From positions 1,123,960-1,187,959 of the forward strand of contig AP018794.1 of assembly GCA_009731425.1 (NCBI GenBank): DNA of 64,000 bases, given 5' to 3'. This DNA comes from Lachnospiraceae bacterium KM106-2. Lineage in GTDB: Bacteria; Bacillota; Clostridia; Lachnospirales; Lachnospiraceae. A program made the translations under genes and the position numbers. The notes beneath the pieces are model-generated. The model was not told the DNA's origin. It was given only the letters and a program-made list of their open reading frames with translations, and did not search any database. Positions 9,793 to 19,300 of this stretch are shown one piece after another. Position 1 is the first letter of the stretch. Every line of letters begins with the position of its first letter.

Positions 9793-12619
9793 TATTTGTC
9801 TTATTGGAAAATGGATATATTTTAATCAAGTTAAGAAGATATTTTTTGAAAGTATAGCAGAATTCAAATTGCTATTAGAGGCACTTTTTTTGAAGGAATG
9901 GCCAGTTAATGTTTTGGATAATGAAGTTGCAGAGTTAAAACCTTATATTCTTAAAGCTTATATCGACTTGTCATATTCAGGAGATGATAAGTATAAACAA
10001 ATAGTTGATAAAATCTGTATGAAAATATTTGATAAGCATCCTGTTAATCAGATGTTGGAGGCAGGCGCATATTATTATCGTAATGACTTAAAAAAGTTAA
10101 ATATGTGGTTCGAAGATTGGTTAGGTCAAAGAGGTAAAGTGTGGAATCTAAGAATGGGGGAACGAAATAGTATCTTATTATCGTTTGTACAGATTAAAGA
10201 AAAATATGATCATAACAATGTTATTAGTATTCAATTTGCAATTGAACAAGCAAAATGGTCAGTTATAGGTTATGCTTCGCGTAAGGAGTATTCGGGAGAT
10301 TATTTACTGAGCTGGTATAATAACCTTGTTAAGTATGATGCAAGTATGATTTATACGTATGCAAAAAAGGTAAAGGAGATATCTGATAAAATTACAGAAG
10401 TAGGAGATAATCGTGTAGAGTACAATCTTAACTCAAAGGTATTTTCAGATTTGTTTAGCTGTGGCTTTCTTTCAATAAAAAATACTTTACAAGATAATTA
10501 TTACCTTTCTCAATGTATTAAAGAACCTGAGTACTTAGTGGATGGTTTAAGTGGGTATTTAAAAACGATGCACTTGAATAGAAATGAATTACTGGAAGTG
10601 TGGGCATTAGGAATAGGATTGCTAGATTGGAGAGATGAAGATAATCATGCAACTATACATTCATTACAGATGGCAATAGAAAAGTGTGCAAAAAAGAATA
10701 ACGTCTTAAATATTTATAATGAACTTAAAAATTACGGTACAGCATATATCGATTTAGTTTCTAATTCTGCGAAATATAATATGCCAGAAAGATGGCGCGA
10801 AAATAGAATAAAAAGAGGATTAAGCGAAATGCCACTACAAGTTATTCAATCTTATTATGAGGATGAAAATACTAATATTTCATCAACAGAATTGCTTAAT
10901 GCTTTGAAAGAGCTGAAGCACAATGAAGAATTAAGTTGTGAACTTTTAGAAAAACTAGCACTGAAAGAGTTTGATAATGAGAAATATGGCATTAACCACA
11001 ATTGTTTGATAGAGTATTTAATTAATAGTCTACCTCAACCTAATGCAGATAAAGTAATCAAATATTATTTGAATAATGCATTAAAAAGCGAACGCTTTTA
11101 TCCGGAAGCTGATTTGCCAGCATTAGTTAGATGGATGATTACACATAAAGGAGAAGAATATTGTGAAAATGGACTAAAAGAGATCATAGCAATGCAAATT
11201 AGCTGGATGTCATCAGCAGGAAGGTTTGAGACTCCAGAAATAAATGAAGATTCAACATATTCTAAATTATTAAATTGGAATAGAATAGATAGTCTAATTG
11301 ATTTAGGATATCAGTTACTAATTTCAATTATTTTGTCAGATGATGCAGACGCAGTTAGAACAGCTTTGGGCGGATTATATGCATTACTAAAATTAAATTA
11401 TCATTATATCGATGCTATTGAAAGAGATTGGGAAAGACTTCATTATAGGGCGAAAGAATGGATATTGATGATATATGAATTACTTATGACAGATGCAAAA
11501 GATAATAAAGAATACTTATGTGAAATAATTAGAAAACATTGTTGTGATGAAGATTTTAATATAGCTCTTTATGCCAATATTTTGATGAAGAAGAATTATC
11601 CTAAACAATTTACCGAATACATAAAAACGCAACAGGATTACTTTTATCAAGTCCCCCAAAATGGTTTTAAGAACATGATCCAAGTTAAAAATGATAGCCC
11701 TTGGATAAATGGAACTAATTATGTAATGGAGACAATTAAAGTCTTAGAGGATAGTCTAGGAGAAAATTTAGATGATATTGAAAGAAGAACAGTTAAATAT
11801 TGTGAGACTATTCCGGATGTTCAGAATCTGATTACATTAAAAAGACGATCTCAGTGTAAAGTATCCTTAAATAAAGTAAATTGTGCTTTTTTACGAATTC
11901 TTTATAAGGATTGGTATGATGGTAGGTGGAGTAATGCAGAAATAGATATTGCACGGGCAATATTATCATCTTCAGAGCCATATGTTTTATTCAATACCCC
12001 ATCTTTATGGAAATATAATGATGGCAAATTTATAGATGATATTGATAAAGTTCCTGAAAAGTCTAAAGATATACAGAAGACCCAAATACAGCAGCTAATC
12101 GAAACAGGTGTTAATGAGGACGAATTTGTAATTGCAGGTATAGTTTTTGATTACACATATAAAGCAGAAGTGTGTGGTTATATGCTTACATATTTAAATA
12201 TTCCAGATATGAAGGAAGACGATGCTGCATATAAATATGAGCGGAACTCACGATTACTATTACAAAAGTCCAGAGAATTTAAGGAAAAATATCATTGTAA
12301 TATTAGTTTGTTCTTTAATGGTGTAGAAAGTTTTATGCATAGTAATATTATGTGTGGTATAAGCAAAACAGCATTGAGTTGCTTTGGTTGGACAGTTGAT
12401 CTAAATAAGAGAATTTTACTTAGAAATTTTAGGGGTGACATAATTGGAAGGTTCGAACTCTACTATGGTAATCGAGTTAGTAGTGGAAATAGATATCATA
12501 GAAATCAACCTATACTTCAACGCTGGATAATTAGAAGAGATGAACTGAAAAATTTGCAGGCTATATTGAGTATTGACATAAAGTCGGTAGTTAACTTGGA
12601 GATAGATGAATTTGAATGA
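9773..12619 (+). CDS. Avs-like protein, C-terminal helical sensor part (split by T9 tract)
   Basis: 948 aa, all helical, with no catalytic motif: repeats of about 35-45 residues rich in Leu, Tyr and Lys suggest TPR- or HEAT-like sensor repeats, then a more beta-rich tail (about residues 780-940). Its ATG at 9773 overlaps the end of the upstream frame and no ribosome binding site precedes it, so it is unlikely to be an independent gene. Removing one T from the T9 run at 9779-9787 joins GVFF to GNICLIGKW and fuses both parts. In STAND defence proteins this region recognises phage proteins; here that is inference. Confidence 0.6.
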   Translation: MEFFFGNICLIGKWIYFNQVKKIFFESIAEFKLLLEALFLKEWPVNVLDNEVAELKPYILKAYIDLSYSGDDKYKQIVDKICMKIFDKHPVNQMLEAGAYYYRNDLKKLNMWFEDWLGQRGKVWNLRMGERNSILLSFVQIKEKYDHNNVISIQFAIEQAKWSVIGYASRKEYSGDYLLSWYNNLVKYDASMIYTYAKKVKEISDKITEVGDNRVEYNLNSKVFSDLFSCGFLSIKNTLQDNYYLSQCIKEPEYLVDGLSGYLKTMHLNRNELLEVWALGIGLLDWRDEDNHATIHSLQMAIEKCAKKNNVLNIYNELKNYGTAYIDLVSNSAKYNMPERWRENRIKRGLSEMPLQVIQSYYEDENTNISSTELLNALKELKHNEELSCELLEKLALKEFDNEKYGINHNCLIEYLINSLPQPNADKVIKYYLNNALKSERFYPEADLPALVRWMITHKGEEYCENGLKEIIAMQISWMSSAGRFETPEINEDSTYSKLLNWNRIDSLIDLGYQLLISIILSDDADAVRTALGGLYALLKLNYHYIDAIERDWERLHYRAKEWILMIYELLMTDAKDNKEYLCEIIRKHCCDEDFNIALYANILMKKNYPKQFTEYIKTQQDYFYQVPQNGFKNMIQVKNDSPWINGTNYVMETIKVLEDSLGENLDDIERRTVKYCETIPDVQNLITLKRRSQCKVSLNKVNCAFLRILYKDWYDGRWSNAEIDIARAILSSSEPYVLFNTPSLWKYNDGKFIDDIDKVPEKSKDIQKTQIQQLIETGVNEDEFVIAGIVFDYTYKAEVCGYMLTYLNIPDMKEDDAAYKYERNSRLLLQKSREFKEKYHCNISLFFNGVESFMHSNIMCGISKTALSCFGWTVDLNKRILLRNFRGDIIGRFELYYGNRVSSGNRYHRNQPILQRWIIRRDELKNLQAILSIDIKSVVNLEIDEFE

Positions 12620-12730
12620 AATATAGAACTTAAATAATACTAGTATAAATTGTGTATTCAGATTATTTGCTTGCAAAATAATATTTATAATATAAAATAT
12701 TAGTAAAATACATTATTAGGAGGTATTATA

Positions 12731-12994
12731 ATGAATAATAGCATTAAGTTACCATACGATCTTACCAAGAAGTATTCAAGAGAGCTTAGCGATATACAGT
12801 ATTTACTTACTAATATGGAGAAAGGTAATATATACGGATACAATGGGAATCAATGTAGAATGGATGGTTCTTTAGAAAAGAACTGCCAAAAGTTACGAAA
12901 TGAAATCATCTCATTACTATCTAAGATACAACTGGGTTCAGATTCGATTGATGACCAAATAACTAAAGCTTTTACTGAAAAAAACACTAGATAA
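12731..12994 (+). CDS. Small uncharacterised protein in the defence island
   Basis: 87 aa, hydrophilic and mostly helical, starting at ATG with TTAGGAGGT 5 bases upstream. Sequence is rich in Asn, Lys and Ser with a short Cys pair (QCRMDGSLEKNC). I recognise no family. It lies 111 bases after the Avs-like gene and 54 before the HEPN-like gene, and the whole run ends at the terminator at 13727, so it may be co-transcribed with them. Confidence 0.55.
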   Translation: MNNSIKLPYDLTKKYSRELSDIQYLLTNMEKGNIYGYNGNQCRMDGSLEKNCQKLRNEIISLLSKIQLGSDSIDDQITKAFTEKNTR

Positions 12995-13048
12995 TATTAT
13001 TTTTAAATACATATATACATGTTTATAGTATTTATCTTAGGAGGGATT

Positions 13049-13696
13049 ATGTCAGAATTCAGTGTTGAGCATTTTATTAGTAATATTTGCTTAAGGACAA
13101 AAAAGAATTTAAATTACATTGATGAGACAAATCAAAAGGATAAGTCAGTATATGAACTTACACAACTAATCAATTCTCTTTTCGCATTATTAATTATGCC
13201 TGTTGAAAAATATAAATCTATTAATGATGGTTATGAGCCAAATGCAAAGAAATACAAGGAATATAAGGATATTGAAAGTATAATTAATGAATGCAAAAAG
13301 AATAAATTCTACCGCAGTACATATACTGAAGATTATAAATACCCAGTGACCTGGTTTATACGACATATTAGAAATGCTTTGGCACATTCGGGTGATCAAG
13401 GAATACATTTTATACCATTGCAAGAGAAAAAAGACATAAAATACATAATATTTTATGATACTCAGAAAAAGAACTTAAAGGGTCAAGAAATAGAATGCTT
13501 TTTTTGTGTCAAATTATCGATTATACAAATACATAATCTAGCAATTAAAATATCTGAATTGTATGCTAATATTGAAAATGAAAGCAAAAATAAAATAACA
13601 GAACAATTGTATAATAATGAGATAGATACATTAAAAAGGTTTTTAGAGTCAGGGGAAGAACCCAAAGATTTAAAAAGAAATAATAAGAAAAAATAG
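13049..13696 (+). CDS. HEPN-like protein with RxxxxH motif
   Basis: 215 aa. ATG at 13049 is chosen over the one at 13019 because TAGGAGGG sits just before it. The segment TWFIRHIRNALAHSGDQ contains R-N-A-L-A-H, the Rx4H active-site pattern of HEPN RNases, in a helix followed by a strand, with long helices on both sides (YELTQLINSLFALLIMPVEKY before, IQIHNLAIKISELYANIE after). HEPN proteins are frequent in abortive-infection and toxin-antitoxin systems. The motif and fold pattern are seen directly; RNase activity is inferred. It closes the defence gene run. Confidence 0.65.
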   Translation: MSEFSVEHFISNICLRTKKNLNYIDETNQKDKSVYELTQLINSLFALLIMPVEKYKSINDGYEPNAKKYKEYKDIESIINECKKNKFYRSTYTEDYKYPVTWFIRHIRNALAHSGDQGIHFIPLQEKKDIKYIIFYDTQKKNLKGQEIECFFCVKLSIIQIHNLAIKISELYANIENESKNKITEQLYNNEIDTLKRFLESGEEPKDLKRNNKKK

Positions 13697-13726
13697 TATA
13701 CTAATAAGCGGTTTTAATGAAATATA

Positions 13727-13757
13727 GGGTATGATAGTTGATATCATACCCTTTTTG
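13727..13757 (+). terminator. Intrinsic terminator of the defence operon
   Basis: GGGTATGAT (13727-13735) pairs with ATCATACCC (13743-13751) and is followed by TTTTT. It ends the transcript of the HEPN-like gene; the converging gene at 13781 begins its stop 24 bases further. Confidence 0.85.
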
Positions 13758-13780
13758 CATATAGTTTTATTATTCTTTGA

Positions 13781-14278
13781 TTATGCATCTTCATTTAATG
13801 ATATAGAATTAGATGTAATACTAATAAAATCTTCTTGATCAGGATGGATATCTGTTTCTTCAATAAATGCAGCTATCACCTTATTAATTCCGTCTATTGG
13901 TATATCAAGTAAATCCTCCAGCTGTTCTCTATTATTCATGGGTTTAACTCCAAGCTCACTTAAGAGATAAGCTTTAATGATATTTTTGGAAGTAGCCTCC
14001 CAACCGTTTAGGCAGGCCATCATTGAGGAATAGAAGTAATAGTTATTATATGATAGGCAGATAGTATCCTCTAACTTTTTCTTAAGTAAATTAGCTTTCT
14101 TTGTTGTAATAAAGCTAGTTTCCATAGTATTAAGATTATAAAACTCGTAATGCTGTTCATCCTTGGCAAAATTTAAATATAGATTTGTACTACTTAGTTC
14201 CAAATTATATTCAGTTAATATAAAGTCAAGAGCTTTCTTAACTTCATTTGTATTATTTCCTGTAATTTTAAGTCTCAT
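13781..14278 (-). CDS. Uncharacterised protein under an operator-controlled promoter
   Basis: 165 aa, no family recognised. The first half looks alpha/beta with KITGNN and NLYLNFAKDEQHYEF strands; a middle region has aromatic residues (YNNYYFYSSMMACLNGWEA); the tail is acidic. Start ATG at 14278 follows AGAAAGG. The promoter just upstream contains a 14-base palindrome in its spacer. It is transcribed away from the small XRE-type regulator at 14378, so the two are probably a regulator-target pair; an antitoxin or immunity function is possible but cannot be shown. Confidence 0.55.
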   Translation of the reverse strand: MRLKITGNNTNEVKKALDFILTEYNLELSSTNLYLNFAKDEQHYEFYNLNTMETSFITTKKANLLKKKLEDTICLSYNNYYFYSSMMACLNGWEATSKNIIKAYLLSELGVKPMNNREQLEDLLDIPIDGINKVIAAFIEETDIHPDQEDFISITSNSISLNEDA

Positions 14279-14307
14279 AAATACAACCTTTCTACAATTA
14301 TATCCTA

Positions 14308-14336
14308 TATATACTCCTATTTAGGAGAATATGCAA
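14308..14336 (-). promoter_or_regulatory. Promoter with palindromic operator in the spacer
   Basis: On the minus strand TTGCAT (14336-14331), a 17-base spacer, and TATATA (14313-14308). The spacer contains the perfect palindrome CTCCTATTTAGGAG at 14314-14327. A repressor dimer bound there would block RNA polymerase at the promoter of the 165-aa gene. The 67-aa HTH protein encoded divergently 50 bases away is the obvious candidate binder. Confidence 0.6.
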
Positions 14337-14377
14337 CTGGAAATATGTACTTTACAATGAATTAGAGGTGATTCATT

Positions 14378-14581
14378 GTGATTACATATAAGCCATTTTG
14401 GGATATGTTGAGAGAACGAAATATTTCTACCTACGCATTAATTAATGATTACAAAGTTGGTCGTAGCTTGGTAGATAAGCTAAAACATGATAAGGGGATT
14501 ACAACTTCGACAATTAATAATTTATGTAAAACTTTTTCTTGCAATGTATCAGATATATTATTGTATATAGATGAAGAATAG
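14378..14581 (+). CDS. Small XRE/Cro-type HTH regulator
   Basis: 67 aa, just a helix-turn-helix domain of the short Cro/C1 (HTH_26) type: YALINDYKVGRSLVDKLKHDKGITTSTINNLCKTFSCNVSDIL, in which VGRSLVDKL is the recognition helix. Start: ATG appears as GTG-ATT context; I take GTG at 14378 behind AGAGGTG. A strong terminator follows immediately. It likely regulates the divergent promoter at 14308-14336 and perhaps the recombinase promoter at 14892-14921. Confidence 0.8.
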   Translation: MITYKPFWDMLRERNISTYALINDYKVGRSLVDKLKHDKGITTSTINNLCKTFSCNVSDILLYIDEE

Positions 14582-14625
14582 AGCTTTCATATGCATTTAA
14601 TGCTTATGAAAGCTCTTATTTTTGT
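14581..14625 (+). terminator. Intrinsic terminator of the XRE gene
   Basis: GAGCTTTCAT (14581-14590) and ATGAAAGCTC (14606-14615) form a perfect 10-bp stem, followed by TTATTTTTG. The stop codon of the regulator is at its foot. It insulates the recombinase module from the defence genes. Confidence 0.85.
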
Positions 14626-15017
14626 TTGTAGTTTTTATAAGAATAATGCCCTGCTATTCGATCGGTTTTAAATTTATATTATAATATGCTATTTAAGCCT
14701 ATTTTCACACGCAGTCATGAATTTATATATATTTAAGAAAAATGCCTGTATATAAGCATAATATGAACTTATAAGCATGATAAGGTCAGTGTTGATATTC
14801 AGGTAATGTATTGGAATTATTTCATTCATTTAATTATTGCTGTATTATGATTACGATATATAGTAAAGATATAACTAAGCTATTAATAAGTTTGTTCGTA
14901 TACTTTAAAAAGTATTATAATGGATAAGGAATAATTATTAGGTTAAATTTAGATATTCACTATAAATTAATTTTATTCATATCTAATGTTATTAATATTT
15001 ATTTAATGGAGGATTTT
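14626..15017. other. AT-rich non-coding leader of the recombinase module
   Basis: About 390 bases without a gene. Apart from the promoter at 14892-14921 it contains repeated short TATATA and TATTAATA tracts and no long repeat that I can see. If the recombinase module is self-mobile, one of its ends could lie here, but no sequence here matches the region after 23632 over more than a few bases. Confidence 0.4.
14892..14921 (+). promoter_or_regulatory. Promoter with inverted repeat upstream of recombinases
   Basis: TTGTTC (14892-14897), 18-base spacer, TATAAT (14916-14921), about 95 bases before the first recombinase. The spacer carries ATACTTT-AA-AAAGTAT at 14900-14915, a perfect 7-bp-arm inverted repeat positioned to act as a repressor operator. 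Confidence 0.5.
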
Positions 15018-16310
15018 ATGAAAAAATACAGATTAAAGGGAATTTACATATATGATTCTTTAAAGAAGAAACTAGAGTTTCAATACTTTATATGTTTCTA
15101 TGATCAAGATAATCCAGAACTCCTTATTCCGAGTATTTTTACCGGCTTTATCCATAAGTATTCTCTAGTACCTTATACCCAAAAAAGTTTAGCAAGTAAT
15201 ATTATTCCATTTTTAAACTATACAATTGAGCAAGTAGTTGATAATACTCCATTATTTACTGATTTAAAGATGCAAGGTATAGCTGGAATTAATTTATATC
15301 ATGTTGCCCAGTATTTAAATTATATATCTACTAACTCAGAAATGAATTTAAAAAAGTCTACAGTACAAAGAATTGAAAAAAATATTATCAGGTTATTGTA
15401 TTATCTTAATGATACTGGATTAAATCATAATAATACTAAAATTCTAGAAAAAGCAAGAGAAGCAAATCAGAATATCATAAATACATATCAAAGAAGAATT
15501 TCTCCTTTCCAATTTTGCCCAGATATATATATACATTATCCACAGGGTAACTATGTGACAAAAAACGTTTTAAAAAATATGAGAGAAGAAGTATGGGATT
15601 TATTTGTTGAATTCGCTGAAGAGTATTATCCTATAATTGCATTTGGTTTAGTATTGATGATTTGTAGTGGGATACGAGTAGGCGAATGTGTAAATCTTAG
15701 AGTAAAAGATATTAAATATGATAGATTAAATGATTGTTTTTATACTAATATACATGATCATCAAGAGGAGTTGTTTTTTGATAGAGGTATAGATTTGAGT
15801 AGTTCTCAAGTGAAGAAACCTAGAGATAAGCAACCTATTCTTCCTATTTATTCAAGGATAGGAGAGTTATATAGTAACCATCTTGAAAGATTAAAAATTG
15901 CATATAAAACAAACCATATTTCAAATAAAGCACTATTTGTTAATGCAAATAATAATTCTATGTCGGGGAATTCATTTAGAAATTATTTTTCAAGCCTAAA
16001 AAAAGATTTTATACAATTTTTGCAAGATGAATCATTAGAAGAAACAGCAGAGCTCTTGAGCAGCTATAAATGGGGAGCTCATATAGGAAGACATATATTT
16101 ACTAATACTATCGTTAAAAGTGGCTATGCAAATGGCAGTTCTAATAGGCCGATACCAAGGCTTGTGGCATTATTAAGAGGGGATTCTACAGAAGAAGCAT
16201 CTATGGGCTATATAGATGAAGCTACTATAGCATCTGTTATTAAATCAAATATGGATGATATAAGTAATATAGCTGGAGGGTATGGAGGAAAATTAAATGA
16301 AGAGAAATGA
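15018..16310 (+). CDS. Tyrosine recombinase (first of the module)
   Basis: 430 aa from ATG 15018, preferred over 15006 because AATGGAGG ends 5 bases before it. The catalytic set is visible: Arg220 in CSGIRVGECVNLR, H355-IG-R358-H in AHIGRHIFTN, and the nucleophile candidate Tyr398 in ASMGYIDEA. The N-terminal 180 residues form a SAM-like core-binding domain. It overlaps the next gene by 14 bases and starts a five-gene run, so it most likely works jointly with the other recombinases, as TnpA does in Tn554-type transposons. Its length is in the normal range for this family. Confidence 0.85.
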   Translation: MKKYRLKGIYIYDSLKKKLEFQYFICFYDQDNPELLIPSIFTGFIHKYSLVPYTQKSLASNIIPFLNYTIEQVVDNTPLFTDLKMQGIAGINLYHVAQYLNYISTNSEMNLKKSTVQRIEKNIIRLLYYLNDTGLNHNNTKILEKAREANQNIINTYQRRISPFQFCPDIYIHYPQGNYVTKNVLKNMREEVWDLFVEFAEEYYPIIAFGLVLMICSGIRVGECVNLRVKDIKYDRLNDCFYTNIHDHQEELFFDRGIDLSSSQVKKPRDKQPILPIYSRIGELYSNHLERLKIAYKTNHISNKALFVNANNNSMSGNSFRNYFSSLKKDFIQFLQDESLEETAELLSSYKWGAHIGRHIFTNTIVKSGYANGSSNRPIPRLVALLRGDSTEEASMGYIDEATIASVIKSNMDDISNIAGGYGGKLNEEK

Positions 16311-19300
16311 GGTTATTAAATTATTTAGAATTACTAAGTTAGATAATAAAACCATTGATAATATTCTTGAAATGAATGCTTTATCTCTAGATTCTTCTGG
16401 AAATTACGATACAAAGAAGTGTTGTAGAGTTTTTGCAAACGCAGGAAAATTATATCATACATATATTCCAGATTACATAGCCGCTAATTTACTTAATACT
16501 TCGATTGATGATTTAATTAATATGAATTTAGAGTTTGTTATTGCTCCAGTTAAATATCAAGGAATATTTTATGATGAGTATGGTAAGGAGAATCTTACCT
16601 TTCAGTATTCAAAATATCTATTTAATATTATTCCAATATTAACAATGGCAAGTTTTTATGCACGTGAATTATATTTGGAGATTATTCCTGATATATTTGA
16701 GCTATATCCGGACCGTTTTTTAACTTTGGAGGATACTGTAAGAGCCTTGTATATGAGTCATATTAATTCCTATTTGTATCATTACTATTTAATGAGAATG
16801 AAAATAAGATTTGCTTATGTTAAAGGAGTTCGCAGATATTTCTTAGATGATATAGAAAATGTTTTGGAAATGGCACAAGATTTTTTTGAAAGTAACATTT
16901 CTGATATAGAACTTTCACAACATTATTCATATGCATGTTATTGTTTTATGGTTAAGTATCTTGAAAAAGATGGTGGTATCTATACTGTATTTCCAGATTA
17001 CGATGTTGTTTTAAGTGATAAACGCTTCCCAAATGGTTTTCAAGAAAGTACGAGATATTACTCTAAAAAAAAGGTTAATCATGCTTATTATTGGTGGTTT
17101 ATTCATTATAATTGCATGATTTGTAATGTAAATCCGCCATTATCAAGGAAATATAATTTATATGTGGAAGTAAGTATTAATAATACACAAGGATATTACT
17201 ATGATCCGGTTTATGGTATAACGGTAAGAAAATTACACAATATTTCTGAAACGTATGATAATAATCAAATCTTAGGTGTATTAGAAATAGAAGATGCTGA
17301 CGAATTATTGTATGAACCTTATAGTAATTCTAGATCTAAATATATTTATTATATATATGGTTTTAGTAAAATAAATTCGGATGTATTTGATATTGAAATT
17401 TGCAAGTTATTGCATAGAAGATTTACTTATATTAGCAACTTGTCTTCAATTACTGAATTGATTTCTAGTTTATTTAGTACATATTTATTTGAAACAGCTT
17501 TTAATAATTATAAGGAAGGGGATATAAATGACTTTGAAAGTTATCATATTTTTAAAAATTCGCATGTACTTATTTCTGGAATTCCGCAAAGCCACACAGA
17601 AACTACTCCTTGGACGTATGCATGGTGTAATGTTATATTAAACAAATCACCATTTCTTGATTATGTAGAAGGTTATAATAGAAATATAACATATATAGAG
17701 TTAAGAAAAATATATTCTATGAAATATTACAATTTAAAAGATTTAGATACTCATCAAGCCTATTTTTATGATTCACGCATTATAGATCATATAAAAGGGA
17801 AAAGCTTTTTATATGATTACAAAGCACAAGTTAGTAAAATTACAAAATTACTTCCACTTGAGAAAAGTGAAAACTACAAATATATTACCTCAGCACCAAG
17901 TGAATATAGGATAGTTAACCATATTTCGAATAATAAAGATTATTTTACGCTTAAAGAAACTATTACATTTTTAAATATTAAAGAGTATTCTTTTAAGTTA
18001 ATATGGTACATTCTTTGTAACTGCGGTTTATCAATAACTTTTTTTGATCTAATGATATATTTTAATAAAAAGGAGATATTGAGTCTTTATGACCAATTAA
18101 AGAAAATTACAGATGAGTATACATCATTTGATCATATAAATTATATCTCACATGGAAAACCTTACTTCATTAGGTGTAATTACTCTGTCTTGATAATAGA
18201 TATGTGCTATGCGTATTTATTATCTCTAGAACATCCATGTTATGTTTTTCTTAGTGGGATAAGTGATAATTATATAGACCATATAAATAATTATCCTTAC
18301 CATTGTAAGTTATTTCTTACAAATGCTGAGGTTAATAGAAATCTAAAATTATTACCGGCCAAGATACCTGGAACACTTGTTAATCGATTACTTAATGTAA
18401 ATAAAGATACTAAATACTATAAGACAAATGAGTGGAAGTACTTTAATAAAAATAATGTATTTAGAATGAGAGAACAACTGAATGAGCTTGTTGAATTATA
18501 TGTTCCAGAAGATAAGATACCTGAATATGTTGATAAAAACATAAGTTGTCTTACTAAGGCTGATTTAAAGATATTAGAGTCAATTCCTTCGATTAATATA
18601 CCTGAGTTTGCAATTTCATCGTGTGATTGGTTTGAAGGAAGCAGCACTAGTAACAGAGCATATACAAAAGAAGATATTCATTATATTCAATACTATTTAC
18701 ATGAGGAATTCAACTATTTGATAAATTATAGTAAGCTATTAGTCGCGAATGATATATATAATGTTAATACTTATCAAACTTATAAATTGCGTCTTGATTT
18801 GTTTGTTTCAAAATACAATCTTGATAGTGAGTGTGAAACTTATAATTTATGGAATGGATACATAAAACTTAAGTTAGATATGAATAGAGCATCCGAACGA
18901 ACTGTTAATACAAAAATTAATCAATACATAAAAGCATATTATACACTAGACTATATGCTGAAAAAGCTTAATATAAAGTCCGTATATTTAATTAATACTT
19001 CTTTCATCAACAGGATTTTCGACAATAACATCCCAATTACATATAGCAAAATTTTATTAGGATTCTTTCGTTATGTATCAAGTGTCTATAAGAGCAGGTT
19101 AATTAAAGTTTCTTTTAACGTTAGGGAAATAAAGATACCGGAGAATCATAAATTACCTTTTATAGATATGATATCTCAGACTTATAGTTTTGATGAATAT
19201 AGTATAATATTCGATTACTGTAATAATTATTCTATTCATATTAAGAAATCATTGGATGAGATTACAAACACTGGTACTTGTACATATGCCTCTACATGGT

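Noticed and set aside
13190..13665. Open frames on the minus strand opposite the HEPN-like gene
   Set aside because: Antisense to a frame with a clear start site and motif, and they have no support of their own.
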